NCBI GenBank assembly: GCA_003586115.2
Contig: QVOM02000053.1
Coordinates: 8,578,032 to 8,642,031, forward strand
Length of the DNA stretch: 64,000 nt
Direction: 5' to 3'
Origin: Salvator merianae
Lineage: Eukaryota > Chordata > Lepidosauria > Squamata > Teiidae
Shown in pieces: positions 11,836-22,376 of this stretch. Made by a program: the position numbers and the translations under genes. Below the pieces are notes generated by a model that saw nothing but the letters and a program-made list of their open reading frames with translations, did no database searches and had not been told where the DNA came from. Each line of letters opens with the position of its first letter. Position 1 is the first letter of the stretch.

Positions 11836-12228
11836 GGACGGGAATGACTTTACTTCTTTTCTGCCTTTGGGTGGCGCTTTTGAACAGTGCAGCCTGGATG
11901 CTTTCTGTACTGAAACAGCTGCATCCTCACCACTTTCTTTGCAGGTTTTTGGACTAACATGCTTCCTTTTGAGATTACAGAGTGGCAATTGCCCTGTATG
12001 GTTTAACACATGACAACAACCATTTTAGGCTCAAGAGGGAGAGGCAGGGAGAGAGACGGGGAAAGAGATGGTTATAAATATCAGAATTTGGGCATCATTT
12101 GATGCAAATTGAGAGTCTGCTGCCTTTTGTGCCTAATCCATGTTATGTCTTGAATTTGTACTAAAGTAACATGTTAGGAAGGTGTTGTAAGAGGACCTGA
12201 AAAAACCCCTACATGATTTATACTTGGT
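10961..12228. other. unique AT-rich non-coding sequence with short simple repeats
   Basis: Includes a short (AAAAC)n at 11324-11342 and the CA tract listed separately. No exon or transposon end was seen. Confidence 0.45.
11803..11834. repeat. (CA)n microsatellite
   Basis: About 15 uninterrupted CA units. Flanking frames with HTHTHT or CVCVCV runs come from this tract. Confidence 0.98.
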
Positions 12229-12300
12229 TTATATATTTGATTTATATCCAGCCGTTTACCCCACAGATTCCCAGGGTGAAGTTTTAAATAAACAACAACA
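12229..12300 (-). repeat. LINE 3'-tail-like sequence (antisense)
   Basis: 'TATTTGATTTATATCCAGCC' followed by CCCAGGGTGA matches the antisense tail seen at 15329 and 23650 (GATTTATATCCC.. GGCCTCAGGGTGG). In lizards this tail terminates L2/CR1-clade LINEs and the SINEs that use them. Confidence 0.5.
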
Positions 12301-12339
12301 CAAGGCAAATCCAGTGCTGTGCTCTCTGGATGACCTGAC

Positions 12340-12450
12340 TCTCTCACTCTCATCAGCTTCAGCCAGTTTGGCGGGTGGCCAGAAATGATGGGAGATGCAG
12401 TTTAGCAACATCTGGAAGGCCACTTTGCGCTCTTCACCTATTTTGGGCTG
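12340..12450. repeat. 'GATGGGAGNTGCAGT..ACATCTGGA' dispersed repeat fragment
   Basis: GAAATGATGGGAGATGCAGT, then ACATCTGGAAGGCC. Related words occur inverted near 28050, 43970, 51360 and 52230. This is a common old interspersed fragment in reptile genomes; its family name is not certain. Confidence 0.4.
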
Positions 12451-12565
12451 CAATTGTTACAAGTTTCAGCTAGCACGGCCAATGGTACAGGAAGTTAAAA
12501 GTTTAGCTTAACAACATCTGGCTTAATTTCATTTCATTCTATTTTTGCTCCCCCTCCCCACTTTC

Positions 12566-12675
12566 AGGCGCCGTTAACTGTTTTTAGTGGCTTCGTATTA
12601 TATTTGTTTTTACTTTTGTAATCCACCCAAAGACCTTTGGGGATGGGTGGGATAAAAATACAAGCGAACAAATAC
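12566..12675 (+). repeat. LINE 3' tail (sense)
   Basis: 'TAATCCACCCAAAGACCTTT' followed by GGGATGGGTGGGATAAAAATAC is the sense version of the L2/CR1-type end (compare 19447-19517). Only the tail is present, a typical 5'-truncated insertion. Confidence 0.65.
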
Positions 12676-12881
12676 TTTTAGCTATATTGTTTTTATATAT
12701 TGCTTGCTTTTATGTATCTATATAGTTATAATGGACATTCTTTTTGTGAGCCACTATAGAACTTTAGAATTTTAGTATAATATATGAATCAACATTTTCA
12801 GGGCAGCATATTAGGTACATCTGAGCTAGGGCAGCTTGATTTGTAATCTTTAAGAATCTTCAAATGGGATTTTATGTACAT

Positions 12882-13110
12882 GAGAACATAAGAGGAATTC
12901 TGCTGGTTCAGGCCACAGCCCGTCTAGTCCAGCATCCTGTCTTACATGGTGACCCACCAATTGTTCCTGGGTATCTCAAGCAGAAGGCAAAGGCAAAACC
13001 TTCACCTGTCCTTCATACCCTGCAAATGGCCTTTGGAGGTATCCTGCATGTCTCTGCAACCTGGAGGCATCAATTCTGATAGGCATTGATATACCTGTCC
13101 TCTATGAATT
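12882..13110 (+). repeat. squamate dispersed repeat, copy 1 of a head-to-tail pair
   Basis: GAGAACATAAGAGGAATTC, GGTTCAGGCC, CGTCTAGTCCAGCATCC, CAAATGGCCTTTGGAGG, then CCTGTCCTCTATGAATT at the end. Same family and orientation as 5302-5549. It abuts the next copy with no spacer. Confidence 0.8.
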
Positions 13111-13314
13111 AAGAGGAGCCCTGCTGGATCAGGCCACAGCCCATCTAGTCCAGGATCCCATGCACACAGTGGTCCACCAGTTATTTTTGGGCACTCTCAA
13201 GCAGAAGACAAGGGGGAAATCTTCACCTTCCTGCAAATGGCCTTTAGAGGCATCCTGCCTGACTCCAACCTAGAGGCGGTATCTTGGCATCCATTCTAGG
13301 AACCATTGATACAA
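13111..13314 (+). repeat. squamate dispersed repeat, copy 2 of a head-to-tail pair
   Basis: Begins AAGAGGAGCCCTGCTGGATC exactly where copy 1 ends and runs through GCATCCTGCCTGACTCC to ATTCTAGGAACCATTGATA. It differs from copy 1 at many positions, so the pair is old or formed by two insertions. Confidence 0.8.
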
Positions 13315-13530
13315 TATAAAATAATTGGCAACTTTCTCTGTGTCTTTTGAGAGCTTTAGGTTCTTTAGCATGTAAGCTACAAAGGTTGGCAGCTTGACAG
13401 AAGTGTAGGTTGCAATCCCATTTCAAGGGTGGGAAACAGAGTCCCTTTTTATTGATTATTGGCTGATGACTGTCTGGATCAAAGGATATAAATTGATCTT
13501 ATCTGAATGTCTTGGGCAGTGTCACGGCAC

Positions 13531-14256
13531 TTTGTCCTTTCTGTGCATCTTAGGGCAACAAAGGTAGGTCTGGATGGGGCTGCCAAGGTGTGGATGGCTG
13601 CCAGTGTGTTCTGCTCCACCTCTCCATTCCTGGTGTAGTTTCTAAACAGTGGTGTCTATGGTGTGCACCAGACTGGCAATCCCACTAGAGGCCCAGGATA
13701 TATCAGTACTTGGGAAAGAAGACCTCTGATCCCAGTTTTTCCAATTTTTTATTGTTTACCTTGTTTGGTGATTCCTGTTGGGATTCTTCCTGTTGAAGTG
13801 CAAGTGTGGAGAAACTTGGCTGAAAATATCCACTGAAAATATCCTGTTTTCAACCTGCCATCTGGCAGGAATGGCAAGAGGCAGTTGCAGGATCCCATCT
13901 TTTCTTTCCGCAGTCTGGAGGCAGCCTAACTTAGAGACGAGATTTGAGCGCTCCAGGGGCTAGGACCCATTTCAATGGTACACTTCAGTGCACCACTGAA
14001 ACAGATATTCTGGTAGTCCCAAAGAAGGAGCATGCCTTCATATTTGGAATCAGAACCTGCTGGTGTACCAGTCATCCCAAACAGGCACCCCCTGTTTGGA
14101 TCATGCCCCATCCTTTGCAGACAGAGCAGGCAAGTGGTGGGACAGGGTCTCACAGATCACCATTAACCTGTGGGCTGATGAAGCCAAGAAGAGGACTTCA
14201 CAGCCCCTTGCTCCTGGTTAACAGCAGGATAACTGTATCTTAGTGCACCAAGGAGA
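13531..14256. mobile_element. possible diverged MITE sharing the A/B/C hairpin core
   Basis: The core at 13954-14005 (CCAGGGGCTAGGACCCATTT ... CAGTGCACCACTGAAAC) is clearly homologous to the cores of the elements at 15592, 17241 and 21986. A weak left end, 'TGTCCTTTCTGTGCATCTTA', lies at 13534. The right end (CTTAGTGCACCAAGGAG, about 14238) is doubtful. Confidence 0.4.
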
Positions 14257-15328
14257 ATCGACGATCAGGAAATCTGTGTTTTCCTTAGTCTGTTGCCTCA
14301 GTTGTCATTGTGGGTAGCCAACTTTAGGGTTCAATTGGCTTTGAACCAGACCTTGGAGTTGAGAACTGTTCTCAGTAAAGTGGGCCACCTGGACTTCCTT
14401 GTTCCCATTTCCAACTAGAACGCCATGTAAGATAGATTTTCCCATTCATTCCTGGTAAGCCTTCATTCTCTTTCCTTTTTCCCATTTCCCTTTCTCTGTT
14501 TCCTCTTCAACTGTTCAGAATTCAGATGATAAACTCCATGGACTTAGAGGTCCTGTTAGCTTCTGTTTTTGAAATGCTGCAATGCATCATATTCATAGAC
14601 AGTGTAAAAAACAATACCACCATGTATTTTGATGTGGGGGGAAAGTCTTCTGGTTTGGTTGCCCACGGAATTGCTTTTAAAAATATTAAGATATTGTTTT
14701 TAATGAATTATTCTACTTTCTGAGTCACTTTGATCTAAGCTCTCCCCTGCTGTCTGTGAGTGTGCATACACATATACACCCCTATGTCACCGAGATCTAT
14801 ACTTTCCCAGAGAGAGCAATTAGGCTACACTTATGGAATAATTATTCAGGAATGAAATATACGCATTTTCTTTTCTAAGAGGGATTTTTACTGACATGGA
14901 AGATGTCTGTGTTCAGTCTAGTTTTCATACTCTCATCCTCCTCTGCTCTCCATCCCTGCCAGTTGAAGAAGCATAACACAATAGTATTTTGCTCAGTTTT
15001 ATGGGTTTTGACTTCCCTGAGTAAATGGTTATTCATGGAGCTTTTCCCATGTTGCTAAGCTTTGACATCATGTTGAGTGCATAATTTTCCTCTTATGAGA
15101 AATTTTATGCTCTCGCCCGGTCACACATTCACAGATCTTTGGAAGTGTTAATCCTAGAGTATGCCCAAGTTTTTGAGGCAAAGAAATGTGTTTTTTGGGG
15201 TGTTCAGCCTCAAAAATTCTGTACAGGATCTTCAGGAAACATCTTAATGGAAAACATATCCTTAATGGAAAACATGTTTAGCTGGGGAATAGGAAATTTC
15301 AAGAGGAGCGTACCAGCATGCTTGAAAT
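14257..15328. other. unique non-coding sequence
   Basis: No repeat or exon recognised. Frames of 60-70 codons occur without recognisable domains. Confidence 0.4.
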
Positions 15329-15400
15329 ATTTATTTATTTGATTTATATCCCATCCCATCACTCATAGGCCTCAGGGTGGCTCACAGTGAAAGAAAAGTA
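15329..15400 (-). repeat. LINE 3'-tail (antisense)
   Basis: 'TATTTATTTATTTGATTTAT' then ATCCCATCCC and GGCCTCAGGGTGGCTCAC. Read on the minus strand this is GTGAGCCACCCTGAGGCC...ATAAATCAAATAAATA, the classical L2/CR1-type lizard LINE ending with an (AAAT)n tail. Confidence 0.7.
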
Positions 15401-15591
15401 AAAAACAACAACATATACTATGGCAGTAACAGTTTTCCTAAAAAACATTGAAATTTTGGAATGGGTGCCACATAGACTGAAGAAAAGATGAAAAGTAGGA
15501 TCTATTTTCTGGTGGCATCCTGGCTGTATACTTTCCTTGGCAAGCAGAGAAGATATATGTGTTTGTCTTGACCTTTGGAAGATCTGAAGTG

Positions 15592-15993
15592 AAGGCCTTT
15601 TCTGCACTTACCTCTATTCTGGATTGTGGTCCTCTTCTGGACCTCTTTTGTCCACATGCTGGTGCAGAACAGAGATGCTCTGACCCTGCTGGTACACTCC
15701 AAACAGAGCATTGTCCTGATGGACACCCAAAATGGCCTCCCAGTCTGGTTTTAATTTGGATTACTGGTGCTGCTAGGGCTCTAGGGGACCCATTTCAGCA
15801 ACCTACTTTGCTGCACCACTGAAATGGGCCCCTGGGAGTTCTGAAGCCAGGAACAAAGGTTTCTGGGCCAGCTCTGAAACTTGCATGAGCTTGGGATTGG
15901 TGTAGAGGGGTGATCTAAACCAGATTGGAACCAGTACCTGCCAGATCCAAACCAACTGATCTGGATCATGGCAGGTTAGTGAAGAAAGGTCTT
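15592..15993. mobile_element. MITE copy A, AGGGCCTTTCTGCACTTACC family
   Basis: Left end GAAGGCCTTTTCTGCACTTA; right end AGGTTAGTGAAGAAAGGTCT, its inverse with few changes. The core at 15784-15842 folds: GGGGACCCATTTCAG against CTGAAATGGGCCCC. No transposase is encoded; frames inside are non-coding. Length is about 400 bp, matching copies B and C. Confidence 0.8.
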
Positions 15994-16278
15994 AAGTCTG
16001 TGTTCTGCATTGTGTTGCAAACTGCTGGACTGCAGTAATGAATGAAAATTGTATGAACTAATGTCATTGTTGTTTGATAGACATTACTATTATATTTATG
16101 ACTATAAACTGTTGGTACATTATTTTAAGCAGAAAAGAGATTTAATATCCATCTATCTATCTATTTAATGAATGAAAGGTATGGAAAGGTAGATTTTGAT
16201 AGAACTTTAGAAGAAATTTATTGTAAAAGTTACTTACCACTTCATCAAGCTACCAAGAAGTCTGATGGGTCCCTCAAC

Positions 16279-16425
16279 TGCATTCACACATAATAAATAA
16301 AGTGGTTCAAAAGTGCCTTTAAGACGGTTATGTGTGGCCTTTGTGTTCTCATCCCATCTGCAATGCTCCTTTTCTAGGCTGTACTGTTCATGAAGTGGAG
16401 AAGGGTATACTGGTGTGTGAACAAC
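16279..16425 (+). mobile_element. repeat family F, copy 1
   Basis: Order of blocks: TGCATTCACACATAATAAA, AAGTGCCTTTAAGACGG, 'TTCTCATCCCATCTGCAATG', CTTTTCTAGGCTGT, TGGTGTGTGAAC. Co-linear with 16451, 59780 and the inverted copies at 30386 and 37900. Non-coding and non-autonomous. Confidence 0.65.
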
Positions 16426-16450
16426 CCTACCTGTGAACCATCTCTAAAGC

Positions 16451-16660
16451 TGCTTTCACGTATAGCAAAAAAAAAAAAAAAAAAGGCTTCTCAGAAGCAC
16501 CTTACAGAGGGTAGCATGTGACCCTCATGTTCTCTTCCATCTCTAATCTACCATTTCTAGCCTAGAAGAGCAAGACTGATGTGTGAACAGTCACATCTGC
16601 AAACTATCCTTAAGTTGCCTCTAAGCTGCTATCTTTAAGTTGCCTCTACTGCGTGTGGAA
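16451..16660 (+). mobile_element. repeat family F, copy 2 (tandem to copy 1)
   Basis: GCTTTCACGTATAGC, an A18 run, GGCTTCTCAGAAGCACC, GTAGCATGTGACCCTCATG, CCATTTCTAGCCTAG, GATGTGTGAACAG. A short direct repeat of 'TTAAGTTGCCTCTA' follows near 16611 and 16636. Confidence 0.65.
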
Positions 16661-17240
16661 GAAGTCTTCCCTGCTCGAGGCCTCCTGGAAGAGACAATTA
16701 AGGGAGGCCCCATGGAGGAAATCATGGAGGTGTTCTGCTGACATTTGTGTGATTTCACTTTGCAGAAGAAGATCTGTGGTGGTATGAAAATTGCTCGGAG
16801 GTCATGTGGTTCCCCAGGAGTTCATTTAGTACAGAGAGACAGGAAAGGGCTGGAGTGATGGACTGAGAAGTTTAGCTCTGTCCTGTTTCATTTGCTCTGC
16901 TATTTAGACATTGACAGTGATAGCTGCTCCCCATTGCTGATGTTGGGGCAGAGCGCAAGGCAACTGAAAGGAAGGAGTCAGTATTTATATTGCTAATGGC
17001 AGATAAAACACAATGAGGCTGAAGTTCTGTGCAAACCCACATGCATGTTGACTCATTGAACACAGGGGATGATGCATGTGTTAGGTAACCTTGAAATGAG
17101 CCATGCGTGAAGGTGGAAGAGAGGTGGATTCAAGTTCTAAGCCACAGAAATGGTGGGCCACTGTCAGCTTTGCCATTGTGGCCACACCGCTTTGGTCATA
17201 GGTTTGTCCTGGCCCATTTTGGAAAATATTGTTTGAAAGA

Positions 17241-17682
17241 AAGGACCTTCCCTCATTTACTGGTAAACCGGTACAGTGTGAGCTCTAGACCACTTCTGGG
17301 CCTCTCTCTTCCATGCTCTGGTGTGGAACAGGTAGGCCATGACCCCTGCTAGCATGCTCCATCTGTATAGGATGGGGCATAGCTCAGTCTAGCCAGTCCA
17401 AAATGGCCACCTAGACTAGGACAGTGGTATATGTTTTAAAAATAGGTCTACTGCAGTTTCATGAGTAAACTGGCCCAGGGGCTGGTTTAGCAGGGGGACC
17501 TTTTTTGGTGGTGCACCAAATTGCACTGCTGAAATAGGTCAGTCCCCTGGGGCTCTGAGGTCATGAACAAGTGCAGACAGTCTTGTTCTGGGACAGCTGA
17601 ATTGCTCCAGCTGGGAATCATTCCAGTAGGAATGGTTCTAGTTGGAGTGCCCCCCGTCAGGTAAGTACAAAAAGGCCCTAAG
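17241..17682. mobile_element. MITE copy B, AGGGCCTTTCTGCACTTACC family
   Basis: Right end CAGGTAAGTACAAAAAGGCC is clear. Left end AAAGGACCTTCCCTCATTTA is more diverged. The core at 17493-17547 (CAGGGGGACC ... GGTGGTGCACCA ... CTGAAATAGGTCAGTCCCC) is the same foldback as copies A and C. Confidence 0.75.
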
Positions 17683-18057
17683 AAAAAGATGCTTTTTGGT
17701 GCATCTTTCCATAACACACAGATTTTGTACACATTTTAAAGTTCAGCTACTTTTCCCAAATGAATGTCACCCTCTGATCTGCTAGGATATTCAGCATCGT
17801 GGAATAAGGGCCCTTTGGTGTGGGCCAGTACGATCCTTCTTTAAACCCTTTACTCCTTTAAGGAAATTCCTTTCTTCTTCTTCTTTTTTTACTCCTAGGA
17901 GAGATTTGGGATTTAATTTGTCAATAATACTTCACCTTTTTCTTCTGTTACAAGTAATTTCTTTCTGGAATTCTAACAGCTGACTTAGAAAAGGATATGG
18001 TTGGCAGAGTCCTCATGTGTAAATGCAAACTATATAATGCATGAATACATACCATAA

Positions 18058-18071
18058 TAGATAGATAGATA

Positions 18072-18110
<39 letters not shown>

Positions 18111-18111
18111 C
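18058..18111. repeat. (GATA)n microsatellite
   Basis: About 13 ATAG/GATA units with one interruption at 18070. GATA arrays are frequent in squamates. Confidence 0.98.
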
Positions 18112-18519
18112 ACAAAGAAACATACAGAAAGATATATAGAGTCATGAAAGACATGAAATTTTTATTTTGGATGTACGTATAGAGATGTAGAGACTTCTAT
18201 AATTATTATTGTTCTTGTAATTTTCAGGGAATTAAGAGTTGCATCACACTGATCTACCTTTTTGAACAAATGAACAGAGTATTTTTTTTTTTAATGGCTT
18301 GCTTAACAATCTCAAAACAAAAGAAACGAATGCAGATTATATATTGTAATTTATTGCATATATTTGTTTGGAAGTGTATTCTAGCTTTCTTTGGTAATCA
18401 GGGCAAGAACGTCAAAAATCTCAAACAGTATCCACTTTTTTCCTTTCCCCCTTTTTTAAAATAATAGCATTCAGGTATGCTGGATATTAGCAAAAGTGTT
18501 GACCAAGCAAAAAGAGATT

Positions 18520-19060
18520 AGACAAATGTCTTCTCATTGTATGAAGCATGAAGGCCATGATAGATGGTTTCAAACAACAAAGCGCAGTCACCGAGACAAA
18601 ATTAGTGTTATTTTAATTACCAATGTCTGCAGTGTTATCTATCCATAACTGTCTTTGAAATAGACTGTCAACAGAGAGGAACAGAAACAAGAGCTGAACT
18701 AATACTTTGAATGTAGGATCTCTTATCAAGCTGCAGTCACAATAGCTTTGCTTTTAGGAAATTAGTTTAAAGCACTGTGTGAGACATTTACTTACAGCAA
18801 CAACTTCCTTTCCCAAATTTCTCTCTTTTCTTTAAAAAAGATCTTTCATTAGGAGACCAGAAGCAAGCAGCTCTCATTAAATGCTCTTGAGAGGTCAGGG
18901 TAATGGGTTGAAAATGGAAGGTGGAACTCCCATTTTTCACCTAAAGTTTACAATTTGTGAGCTGTGTTTTTTGTCAGACACAAATAGCATCCTGACGCTA
19001 ATTATCAAGAACCATTAAAAAAATTCTTCAGCTGTGTTTAGGCTACTTTTCATATTGTAG
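18520..19060. promoter_or_regulatory. candidate conserved non-coding element
   Basis: Repeat-free and CpG-poor. It has several homeodomain-like cores (TTTTAATTACC near 18611, GCTAATTATC near 18997), a run of CTTTCATTAGGAG at 18843 and balanced composition unlike the flanking transposon DNA. No open frame of note. Enhancer function is inference. Confidence 0.3.
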
Positions 19061-19401
19061 CGCTAGTCAGATTTTTTTTTTGTCTTACAAGTTTCTCATG
19101 TTATGAATCAAAACTTTGGTTTGACCTACTTCTCTATCAGTTTGCAAATCTTTTAAAAAATGATTTTAAAAAAGTTTTTTTTTAAAAGAAGTTTGCACGT
19201 GTACAGTTTTTTCAAATAGGGTTCCCTAACATTATGCATTTTTGTATGTCATGTACACAAACACATATATTCTCATTCACATTTTTTTTAAAAAAAGTTT
19301 CTTTAAGTACTTAAAAAAATAAATAGGTCTGTACTGCAAAATTTGGGGAATAAACAAACAAAATACACATTGGTCTCTACAGATGTTTGAATTCTGGTTG
19401 G

Positions 19402-19518
19402 TATTGGTTTAGGTAAATGTTTTTTGTTGTCGCTGTTGTTTTAATTGTTGTAACCTGCCGTGAGGCCTTTGGGTATAGGGCGGGATAAAAATGCAAATAA
19501 ATAAATAAATAAATAAAC
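19402..19518 (+). repeat. LINE 3' tail with (AAAT)n (sense)
   Basis: TTGTAACCTGCCGTGAGGCC, then GGGCGGGATAAAAATGC and six AAAT units. A textbook L2/CR1-clade lizard LINE end; the rest of the element is absent. Confidence 0.8.
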
Positions 19519-19899
19519 GCAAATTTTGTTATTATGTAAACTAAATGAATTTTTCCTCATTCCTATTATATAATGGGAAGACAGAATGTTCCATCCTCAG
19601 CTTCTCAGCATGCAGCAGATGAAAGATAGGGTAGGTTTTGAAAATGGCTTGGCGTGGTCCAGGCTACAAATGAGCAGGCAAAGCAATCGAGTTAATAGAT
19701 TACAGTAATTATCCAATCTTTGGCTAGTTTGTATTGGCAAACTATAAATACAGTACACATTAGAACAAGGTGCTTACAGAATGTACATGAAAGGTCAATG
19801 TAATTTGCAAGTTGTTAGTCATTAGAATATGCTAAAAAACCATTGCTTCAGGGCCTCTTTTTTTTTTAACTAAATGATGAATACATTGATTATTAAGTA

Positions 19900-20400
19900 G
19901 CAGAGGAAAAATGTACCCAAGCTACTGTAGTGTAATGATGGGTCGCTTTATTTTGGGTAGAAAATCAACTAAGCTTTAGAATGCATGCATTGAGAAATAT
20001 AATTGCAGGGAGACCCATTCCTCAGAGGAGCTTGGCCCATATTAAAAGCAAAAACTTGAGACATGTTTGTGATAAGATTACTAATAAATCTCTGGTAAGT
20101 CTTAGACTCCTGACAATAACATGGCAACAGAGCACTTCATCTTCGCTGTGCTTTAGAATTTAAGATCGGTCAGAAGCCATCTAAATTACGACTGATCCTA
20201 GGCAGATGCAGTGCCGCGGTACGTTGCTCATCATAAATCTCTCGTTCCTTATATGCAAATTAAACTCCATTTTAGAAGATAATTTTTCACATAGAGATTG
20301 CCTTTCTTTGCAAAATGACAGGGGTTCTTGATAGGAAAGGAACCCCTTTGTAAGTTCACGGTGCCAATGGGAGGCAAAAGGACGGGGCATGTTGTGTTAC
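19900..20400. promoter_or_regulatory. candidate conserved non-coding element with octamer
   Basis: Repeat-free block with a perfect octamer inside ATATGCAAATTAA (octamer 20253-20260), several CpG sites kept in otherwise AT-rich DNA (for example CCGCGG at 20213), and a perfect 8-bp inverted repeat AGGGGTTC/GAACCCCT (20320-20347). No exon-like frame. Confidence 0.35.
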
Positions 20401-21207
20401 TGCTGTAATCATATGGGTACTGGTAAGAGAGGCATTTTCAATAACTTAGGAAAGTTAGACAAAGCAGGGAGATAGTTTGTTATTTTGTTCTGGCTTTGTT
20501 TGCCGCAGGAGTAGCCTCTGCAACTTATCTCATCAAATTAAAGGTCTGCCTTGTTTACATGCAATGAAATTCTCAAGGCCTTTTGGATTCTTTAGAGCAA
20601 AGTGATCAGTGCTTTCACAAAGCCAGGCTGAGAAAAACAAAATGTCCAAAGCAGTAAGTGAGAAGAGCACAAAAAAGAGATACAAGCTATTTCCTGTGAT
20701 AGAAGATTTAGCGCTTTACTCATTCCATCCTCAATGCTTTAAGTACGGTTTGGGTGGGATTGGATCTAATGCTGCTCCTCCTATTAAATGTTTTAGTGCC
20801 AGGAGTATGCTAGAAGCCATTCCTACATGGAAGAAACATAGTTTGATCTAATAATCTGTCAGAACTATTGAGAGAACATTTTTCCTCTAGGGAAAACAGC
20901 ACTAAAATGCCAAATAAGATTATATTTTTACTACATCAGATCACAGGTGTTGGTTGCAGGCTTGAGTAGGAAGTGACCCACGGAATCTGTGGTATATTGT
21001 GGAATTGTTAAGTAAGCAGTGAAAATATTGGACCTCAGCAGTGGGAATTCATATTTCTAGCTTAGGTATTTCACGATAGGAGAGTAAAGCCATTAGGAGA
21101 GTGTTAGCTGAAGATCTCTTGCTCTGGGAAATCTCTTTGGGGAGTGAAATAGTGATGAACTTGTGTTGTTGTTTGGAGTTGTTGGAATTACTGCCACAAT
21201 GGCATAT
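20400..21207. other. unique non-coding sequence
   Basis: No repeat or exon recognised. A plus-strand frame of 80 codons at 20609 has no known domain. Confidence 0.4.
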
Positions 21208-21545
21208 AATTCTTCTTTTTCTTCTCCTTCTCCTCCTTCTTCTTCTTCTTCTTCTTCTTCTTCTTCTTCTTCTTCTTCTTCTTCTTCTTCTTCTTCTTCC
21301 TCCTCCTCCTCCTCCTCCTCCTCCTCCTCCTCTTCTTCTTCTTCTTCTTCTTCTTCTTCTTCTTCTTCTTCTTCTTCTTCCTCCTCNNNNNNNNNNNNNN
21401 NNNNNNNNNNNNNNNNNNNNNNNNNNNNNNNNNNNNNNNNNNNNNNNNNNNNNNNNNNNNNNNNNNNNNNNNNNNNNNNNNNNNNNNNNNNNNNNNNNNN
21501 NNNNNNNNNNNNNNNNNNNNNNNNNNNNNNNNNNNNNNNNCAACA

Positions 21546-21576
<31 letters not shown>

Positions 21577-21626
21577 CTTCTTCTTCTTCTTCTTCTTCTT
21601 CTTCTTCTTCTTCTTCTTCTTCTTCC
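21208..21626. repeat. (TTC)n/(TCC)n array with unresolved gap
   Basis: TTC array, then about 12 TCC units, then TTC again, entirely pyrimidine on the plus strand on both sides of a run of N. The N block (21387-21540, 154 positions) is an assembly gap. The Leu/Ser/Phe and Arg/Gly frames reported over it are artefacts. Confidence 0.97.
21387..21540. other. assembly gap (N run)
   Basis: Ambiguous bases inside the TTC array. True length is unknown, because repeat arrays of this kind collapse in assemblies. Confidence 0.99.
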
Positions 21627-21985
21627 TTTTAAAGAAATAAGTGCATCAGTCTTGTTTTGTAAGTGTAACTGACTTGGAATAATGGAGAAACACTAGATGC
21701 TTATTTAGGCCAATGTCAGAGGTAAAATGTATGGCACATAACATGAAGTCTCCCTCCACCAGCATTGTGGAACAGTGAGCTGAGCTGGAATGCTATTTTT
21801 TTTTTAAAAAAAATCAGGTCTGTGCAGCAGGTTACAAAGAGTGTCCTGCTATAGCAGACAGGACATATTAAACTTTGCTCAGTAGTGTCGGACAACTGGG
21901 GTATAACAGAAGAACTGAGTAATGATTCACTACTTGCATGGAATGTCCGGTCCTTTCTACATTTAGCTGTATTCTGGATTTGAAT

Positions 21986-22376
21986 AAAGGGCCTTTTTTA
22001 TTCGCTAGTGTGGACTAGTGTGGACTAGAGAGGTCCCTCCCACTGCTAATATGTCCCATCTGCACCATATGGAGCTTAACCCAGATTAAGAGGCTCCTGA
22101 TCTGGATTACTAGAAGTCCTGATGAAACAGGTCCACCAGTGTACTAGTGTGGCTAGTCAGAACTACTGGAGGACCTATTTCAGTGGTGCACCAAGGTGCA
22201 TTGCCAAAATGCCCCCCCGGGGGGGGGCTTCAAGGTTAGGAATGTTCATTCCTAGCTGTCAGAGCTTTGAGGCCAGTGAGGAGACTGGACAGGCGTTGTT
22301 CCAGTCCAAGCATTGGTGTGATCCATACCAGAGCGTGCCATGATCCAGACCCACTGAAAGTGCAGAAAGGCCCTTT
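21986..22376. mobile_element. MITE copy C, AGGGCCTTTCTGCACTTACC family
   Basis: Left end TAAAGGGCCTTTTTTATTCG; right end ACTGAAAGTGCAGAAAGGCC. Core 22168-22220 has GAGGACCTATTTCAGTGGTGCACC and then a C7G9 run. Flanks TTGAATAA and TTGAAACA match at 6 of 8 positions, a possible 8-bp target duplication. Confidence 0.8.

Noticed and set aside
12864..13079. 71-codon frame as a small protein
   Set aside because: Entirely within a dispersed SINE-like repeat.
21049..21672. Three long frames (165-179 codons) over the TTC array
   Set aside because: They are poly-Leu/Ser/Phe or Arg/Gly translations of a trinucleotide repeat and run through unknown bases.
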